Origin: CAZAKZ01 sp964485695
GTDB lineage: Bacteria > Planctomycetota > JAFGQW01
Assembly (NCBI GenBank): GCA_964485695.1
Contig: CAZAKZ010000114.1
Span: 1 to 18,283, forward strand
Reading direction: 5' to 3'
Length of the DNA stretch: 18,283 nucleotides
The notes beneath the pieces are model-generated. The model ran no database searches, had not been told where the DNA came from, and saw nothing but the letters and a program-made list of their open reading frames with translations. Shown here piece after piece: positions 14,351-18,283 of the stretch. Every line of letters starts with the position of its first letter. Position 1 is the stretch's first letter. Both the position numbers and the translations under genes were made by a program.

Positions 14351-15697
14351 ATGAAGGTAATGATCGTGGGCGCCGGCATCGCCGGCCTGACCCTGGGCCA
14401 TGAACTGGTGCAAAACGGCCAGGACGTCACCCTCATCGAGGCCCTGCCCGAGATGGGCGGCCTGGCCCGGAGCTTCCGGTACGGGGACTTCGTCTTCGAC
14501 CTGGGACCTCACCGATTTCACACCGAGGACAGCCGGGTGGAATCCTTCATCAAGAATATCCTCGGCGACAACCACCTCGAGATCCGGCGCAAGAGCGGAG
14601 TCTGGTTCTTCGACCAGTATCACGACTGGCCGCTCCAGACCTCCAGCCTCCTGAAGATCCCGAAGCGGGAAATGGTCAAGGCCGCCTTCGACCTCGTCTT
14701 CCGACCGAGGTTTCGCGGGGAAACCTTCGAGGACTTCGTCCTCAGTAAGTACGGCAAGACCATCTTCCGTCTCTTCTTCAAGCCCTATACCGAGAAGTTC
14801 ATCAAGTACCGTTGCGACCAGCTCCATCACAACTGGGCCAAGGCCGGCATCAACCGCGCGGTCATCGACAAGAAGGCCGAGGTGACGGGTATCTGGAACC
14901 TCCTGATAAGGACCCTGTTTCCGAGAAAGCTGGATACCCGGTTCATCTATCCCGAGAACGGGGGCATCGGCGCCTTCACGGACAAGCTCGGGGAAAACAT
15001 CCTGATAGGCGGCGGCACCATACTTACCGGAACCAAGGTGGAGGCCTTGGCCCTTCAGGATCGCAAGGTCACCGAGGTCGTCGATAGCCGCGGGAATAGG
15101 CACAAGGTGGACCACGTGTTCTGGACCGGTTCCCTTCCCGATCTCCAGAAACTTCTCGGCTTGCCCGATCCGAGGCTCGAGTACCTGGCCAGCCTCTTCC
15201 TGAACTTCGAGGTGGACGGGGATCCCGGGCACGATTTCCAGTGGATCTACTACGGCGGAACCGACCTGGTGTTCAGCCGGGCCAGCTTTCCCACCCTGTT
15301 CAGCCCCCGCACGGCGCCGGAGGGCAAGCACGGTATCTGCGTGGAGATCGCCTGCATGGAGGGGGACGGGGCCTGGAATCATCCGGACTGGGTCATGGGA
15401 GACGTCCGGAACCAGATGATCAAGGTCGGTCTCATCCGCCGCTACAACGCCATCGATCGGTGCCATGTGGAGAAGGTCCGGAACACCTATCCCATCTACA
15501 CCATGGGCTACATGGAGAAGAAGACCCGGGCCTCGAAGGAGATCCGCAGCTGCGCCGAAAACGTGAACCTGCTGGGTCGCACCGGGAATTTCTGGTACAA
15601 CAACATGGACCACTCCATCGCCCAGGCCCTGCACATGTCGAGGAAATACGACGGCCGGTCCAAGGACTTCCACGTCTCCACGGAAGAGATTTTTTAG
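14351..15697 (+). CDS. FAD-dependent oxidoreductase, UGM/protoporphyrinogen oxidase-like
   Basis: The protein has 448 residues. The N-terminal Rossmann nucleotide-binding motif is VGAGIAG (6-12) with Glu30 at the end of the second strand, then EMGGLARS and DLGPHRFHTED (50-60). The GPHxFHT element recalls UDP-galactopyranose mutase (GPHIFHT), while the overall length and C-terminus (GRTGNFWYNNMDHSIAQAL) are more like protoporphyrinogen-oxidase/amine-oxidase-type FAD proteins found in polysaccharide clusters. It may act on a nucleotide or lipid-linked sugar; the reaction is not known. No signal peptide or membrane segment is visible. The ATG at 14351 begins directly at the Rossmann strand; the ribosome site is weak. 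The next gene begins 2 bases after the stop. Confidence 0.82.
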   Translation: MKVMIVGAGIAGLTLGHELVQNGQDVTLIEALPEMGGLARSFRYGDFVFDLGPHRFHTEDSRVESFIKNILGDNHLEIRRKSGVWFFDQYHDWPLQTSSLLKIPKREMVKAAFDLVFRPRFRGETFEDFVLSKYGKTIFRLFFKPYTEKFIKYRCDQLHHNWAKAGINRAVIDKKAEVTGIWNLLIRTLFPRKLDTRFIYPENGGIGAFTDKLGENILIGGGTILTGTKVEALALQDRKVTEVVDSRGNRHKVDHVFWTGSLPDLQKLLGLPDPRLEYLASLFLNFEVDGDPGHDFQWIYYGGTDLVFSRASFPTLFSPRTAPEGKHGICVEIACMEGDGAWNHPDWVMGDVRNQMIKVGLIRRYNAIDRCHVEKVRNTYPIYTMGYMEKKTRASKEIRSCAENVNLLGRTGNFWYNNMDHSIAQALHMSRKYDGRSKDFHVSTEEIF

Positions 15698-15699
15698 GA

Positions 15700-16701
15700 T
15701 TGAACAAGACACCGTCCCTCACCCTCGTCATCCCGGTCCACAACGGTGAGGCCACCCTCCCTCGATGCCTGGATGCCGTCGATCGGAGCACCCTCGAGAG
15801 CTTCGAGGTCATCGTCGTGAACGACGGTTCCACCGACGGGACGGGCGGGATTCTGGAGCAACGTCCGGTCAAGGTCCTCCGGCACGAGAGGGCCAGGGGC
15901 GCTGCAGTGGCCAGGAATGCAGGGGCGGCCGAGGCCAAGGGGGACATTGTCTGCTTCCTGGATTCGGATATCCTGATTGCCCCGGACACCCTGGCCGAGG
16001 TCGTGAGGTCCTTCGAGGTCCCGGAGGTGGACGGTGTCGTGGGCATGCTGGCCGAGGAGACCGAGGCCCGGAATTTCTCGAGCCAGTACGAGAACCTCTA
16101 CATGCACTTCATGTACCTGCACCATACGGAGGATATGGATATCTTCTACACCAGTCTGGCGGCCGTCCGCCGGGACGTGTTCGAGGCCTCCGGCGGTTTC
16201 GCCGTGGCCTATGCCGGCGCCGGAATCGAGGACATGGAGCTCGGTCAACGCATGGTTACGCAGGGGCGCAAGCTGATCCTGAACAAGAAGCTCCAGGTGG
16301 TACACCTGAAGCGGTTCAGGCTCGGCCAGCTGCTGGGGATCAATCGGAGGAAGGCCTCCGGAACCCTGAAGATCATGCTCCGGAACCGCAAGGAGAAGGT
16401 GGAAACCCGCAAGCACGTGGGGCCCGGCTGGGGCTTTCTGGTCGGGATTCCCGGCACGCCTCTCGCTCTTTTGAGCCTGGTTGTCGGGGTGGTCTGGTCC
16501 TGCTGGCCCGCCTGGATGACGGCGGGCCTGGTTCTCCTCGGAGTGGCCGCGGCCAACCGGACGTTTCTCTCCTTCCTGCTGCGGAAGCGGGGAATCCTTT
16601 TCATGATCCCCGCGGTCGGATTTTTCTACTTACAATTTCTCAATTATGGCCTCGGTCTGGCCACGGGCATGGTCGAATATGCCGTGGGGGACAGGTACTG
16701 A
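15700..16701 (+). CDS. Membrane-anchored family 2 glycosyltransferase (TTG start)
   Basis: The protein has 333 residues. The GT-A domain shows TLVIPVHNGEATLPRCLDAV, NDGSTDGT (41-48), RGAAVARNAG, the metal-binding DSD (88-90) and GIEDMELG, the usual GT2 order. The last ~120 residues include three to four hydrophobic segments (around WGFLVGIPGTPLALLSLVVG, AGLVLLGVAAA and the FFYLQFLNYGLG region), so the enzyme is membrane-bound. No in-frame ATG or GTG precedes the first GT2 strand, so the TTG at 15700 is essentially forced. It lies 2 bases after the upstream stop, with AGGA partly overlapping that stop, which suggests coupled translation. The donor and acceptor are unknown; a polyprenyl-phosphate or lipid-linked acceptor is likely from the anchor and context. 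Confidence 0.88.
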   Translation: MNKTPSLTLVIPVHNGEATLPRCLDAVDRSTLESFEVIVVNDGSTDGTGGILEQRPVKVLRHERARGAAVARNAGAAEAKGDIVCFLDSDILIAPDTLAEVVRSFEVPEVDGVVGMLAEETEARNFSSQYENLYMHFMYLHHTEDMDIFYTSLAAVRRDVFEASGGFAVAYAGAGIEDMELGQRMVTQGRKLILNKKLQVVHLKRFRLGQLLGINRRKASGTLKIMLRNRKEKVETRKHVGPGWGFLVGIPGTPLALLSLVVGVVWSCWPAWMTAGLVLLGVAAANRTFLSFLLRKRGILFMIPAVGFFYLQFLNYGLGLATGMVEYAVGDRY

Positions 16702-16723
16702 GCCAAAGGGGTTTCGACTTTCA

Positions 16724-17893
16724 ATGTATCCACTGAGGTTTCTGAAGTACGGCAGCCGCGTTTTCTTCAAGCGGGGCATGATGCCCCTCTACATGATTCA
16801 CTTCATCACCGAGAACTGCAACGCCAACTGCTTTCACTGCCTGTGCGGGTACCATGCCCACTGGGAGCGGAACGAGCTCTCCATCGACGAGATCGAACGG
16901 TTCTCCAGGAGCCTCGGGGACATGCTCTTCGTCTTCCTGACCGGGGGGGAGCCCTTTCTGCGCGACGACATCGCGGAGATCGCCAGGATCTACTACAAGA
17001 ACAACAAGGTGAAGAAGTTCCAGATTCCCTCCAACGGTTCCATGACGGAAAAGACGTTGAAGTTGACCGAGGAGATGGTGAGGGCGTGTCCGGATGCCCA
17101 CATCGGCGTCACCATCAGCGTCGACGGGAAGGGGGACCTCCACGACCAGGAGCGGAACTTCAAGGGCCTCTTCAACCGCGCCGTCGCCACATACAAGGGA
17201 TTGAGGCGCCTCGAGGAGAACTACAAGAACTTCGGCGCCAACATGACGACCTGTGTCACCCGCCTCAACCAGGATCACCTGCCCGAGCTGTTCGATTTCG
17301 TGGTGGATGAACTGGGCGTCCGGAACTACTTCAACACATTCGTGCGCGGCGTGCCCGCGGATCCCCGCTCCGCTGACGTGGACGTCGAGAAGTTCGAGTC
17401 CTTCAACCAGCTCCAGGACGAAGCCCTGCTCTCCGGCAGGATGCGTGGATACGCCGACTTCTTCGGAGCCGATTTCATCAACGCCAAGAACCTGCTGAGC
17501 CGCTCCATGATCGCAAAGACCTTCAAGGAGAACAGGCGGCAGGTCAAGTGCCACACCGGCAAGCTCTCCTTCGTGCTCAGGTCCACCGGCCAGGTCTTTC
17601 CGTGCGAGCTCCTCAACAAGCCCATGGGGAACATCCGTGAGGTGAACTACGACTTCAAGAAGATCTGGTACTCCGAGAAGTCCGATGAGATCCGCCGCTG
17701 GATCAGCGACACGAAGTGCTTCTGTACCCATGAATGTTTCATGACCTTGAACATCCTCTTCAGCCCGCTTAAGTGGCCGAGGTTGATCAAAAAATGGGCC
17801 GCGCTCAAGGTGGGGCGGTTGTGGAGGCGGCCCCCTGGGCAGGCCGATGATGCCGGGGATCCGGCACCCACATCCGCGGGTCAAAAGTCCTGA
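16724..17893 (+). CDS. Radical SAM protein with SPASM-like C-terminal cysteines
   Basis: The protein has 389 residues. The radical SAM 4Fe-4S motif CNANCFHC (Cys32, Cys36, Cys39) is followed by LTGGEPFLRDD (the GGEP S-adenosylmethionine site) and SVDGKGDLHD, a standard partial TIM barrel. The C-terminal part has Cys276, Cys294 (FPCE), Cys332, Cys334 and Cys338, arranged like the auxiliary-cluster SPASM/twitch region. SPASM enzymes modify peptides or other substrates, and no small precursor peptide gene is evident here. The setting with glycosyltransferases suggests a sugar or lipid-linked intermediate as substrate (inference). The ATG at 16724 is 22 bases after the GT2 stop, with AGGGG upstream at a long spacing. 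The last ~25 residues are low-complexity and polar. Confidence 0.87.
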   Translation: MYPLRFLKYGSRVFFKRGMMPLYMIHFITENCNANCFHCLCGYHAHWERNELSIDEIERFSRSLGDMLFVFLTGGEPFLRDDIAEIARIYYKNNKVKKFQIPSNGSMTEKTLKLTEEMVRACPDAHIGVTISVDGKGDLHDQERNFKGLFNRAVATYKGLRRLEENYKNFGANMTTCVTRLNQDHLPELFDFVVDELGVRNYFNTFVRGVPADPRSADVDVEKFESFNQLQDEALLSGRMRGYADFFGADFINAKNLLSRSMIAKTFKENRRQVKCHTGKLSFVLRSTGQVFPCELLNKPMGNIREVNYDFKKIWYSEKSDEIRRWISDTKCFCTHECFMTLNILFSPLKWPRLIKKWAALKVGRLWRRPPGQADDAGDPAPTSAGQKS

Positions 17894-18057
17894 GGTCACG
17901 CCCCACAGGGATTCCGGCCTCAAGGGTGTTCATCCCAGGCTGAAAAGGGTCGATTTCGAGAGAATTCCAGGTTCCGGTTCACATCCTGTGAATTCGAGCG
18001 TTCTTGTTATTGGTTACTGCGGGAGGCGGGGCACAGGGGATCATTCACAAGATCTCC

Positions 18058-18089
18058 GAAACCCGGCCCCATTTTCCGGGTTTCTTGTT
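18058..18089 (+). terminator. Probable intrinsic terminator of the glycan operon
   Basis: GAAACCCGG (18058-18066) pairs with CCGGGTTTC (18076-18084) around a 9-base loop. The T-rich sequence that follows is TTGTT, and the 3' arm itself ends TTTC. An outer CTCCG/CGGAG pair (18054-18058, 18091-18095) could compete at its edge. It lies about 165 bases after the radical SAM stop. Confidence 0.6.
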
Positions 18090-18138
18090 CCGGAGTTGAA
18101 ACCACGGGTCTATTGTCCGGCCCGGGAGTGTGAAATAG

Positions 18139-18197
18139 CATCGAGCGGACCCTCCGCTACCCCAATCGACCCGTTTTACCTATCATCCCGCTCGATG
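18139..18197. repeat. 10-bp inverted repeat with nested alternative hairpin
   Basis: CATCGAGCGG (18139-18148) is a perfect reverse complement of CCGCTCGATG (18188-18197), 39 bases apart. The left arm can instead take part in a local hairpin, AGCGGA (18144-18149) with TCCGCT (18153-18158). The right arm ends one base before the strong terminator stem. Confidence 0.55.
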
Positions 18198-18198
18198 T

Positions 18199-18230
18199 CC
18201 GGCGCCGGCTGAATGGCCGGCGCCGGTTTT
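18199..18230 (+). terminator. Strong intrinsic terminator
   Basis: CCGGCGCCGGC (18199-18209) pairs with GCCGGCGCCGG (18216-18226), all G-C, with a further T-G pair closing a GAAT loop. TTTT follows at 18227-18230. Orientation is plus strand. No open reading frame directly precedes it, so it ends either read-through from the glycan operon or a short non-coding transcript. Confidence 0.8.
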
Positions 18231-18283
18231 ATGTGTGCCGGGCATGCTCGACAGCTTGGAGGTGAAGGGTTAGCGAAGCGCAA

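Larger units (their letters stand above)
17894..18283. other. Non-coding 3' region with hairpins
   Basis: No credible gene lies in these ~390 bases; the one longer open frame (17847-18212) overlaps the radical SAM gene and crosses both arms of a hairpin. The stretch holds two terminator-like hairpins (18058-18089 and 18199-18230) and a longer-range inverted repeat (18139-18197). Confidence 0.6.

Noticed and set aside
14252..15712. Long minus-strand frame of 486 codons opposite the FAD-enzyme gene
   Set aside because: The plus strand carries a clear Rossmann motif and family pattern here, and the minus frame has none.
17847..18212. Plus-strand 121-codon frame after the radical SAM gene
   Set aside because: It overlaps the end of the radical SAM gene out of frame, lacks a ribosome site and runs through the terminator and inverted repeat.

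Overview
The window is GC-rich bacterial DNA, mostly densely coded. No rRNA, CRISPR array, transposase, integrase or phage gene is visible. The best clue to the organism is a pair of exported proteins (1-468 and 2236-3243) that end in the same C-terminal domain, with the signature IPxxPALIGx(5)AFVT. I associate this domain, together with SBBP-type repeats, with exported proteins of uncultured Planctomycetota-like lineages. That assignment is inference from memory, not a search result. The consensus -35/-10 promoter, Shine-Dalgarno sites and CCA-encoding tRNA are ordinary for bacteria.

Left part (1-3243). It holds the 3' end of an SBBP-repeat secreted protein, a minus-strand tRNA-Met(CAT) with a near-consensus promoter, a YjbQ/UPF0047 protein diverging from it, a GNAT-type acetyltransferase (COG3375-like), and, convergent with that, a signal-peptide protein sharing the C-terminal domain.

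Middle part (3244-11982). After a divergent intergenic region comes a large exported TPR-CHAT protein with an intact His/Cys dyad. Convergent with it, on the minus strand, lie ispG (non-mevalonate isoprenoid pathway), a membrane protein with an anti-sigma-type zinc finger and carboxypeptidase-regulatory-like domains, and an aldehyde dehydrogenase. In the dehydrogenase the catalytic Cys position is read as Tyr.

Right part (12334-17893). Five plus-strand genes form two tightly packed groups that look like a cell-envelope glycan locus. The first group is a rhamnosyltransferase-like GT2 and a UbiA enzyme of the decaprenyl-phosphate phosphoribosyltransferase type. The second is a UGM/protoporphyrinogen-oxidase-like FAD protein, a membrane GT2 with a forced TTG start, and a radical SAM protein with a SPASM-like cysteine cluster. 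A plausible reading is that the UbiA enzyme loads a pentose phosphate onto polyprenyl phosphate, the GT2s add sugars, and the FAD and radical SAM enzymes modify an intermediate. The substrates are unknown and no DprE1/DprE2, flippase or polymerase is in view. The window ends in a non-coding stretch with two terminator-like hairpins and a longer inverted repeat just before the stronger one.
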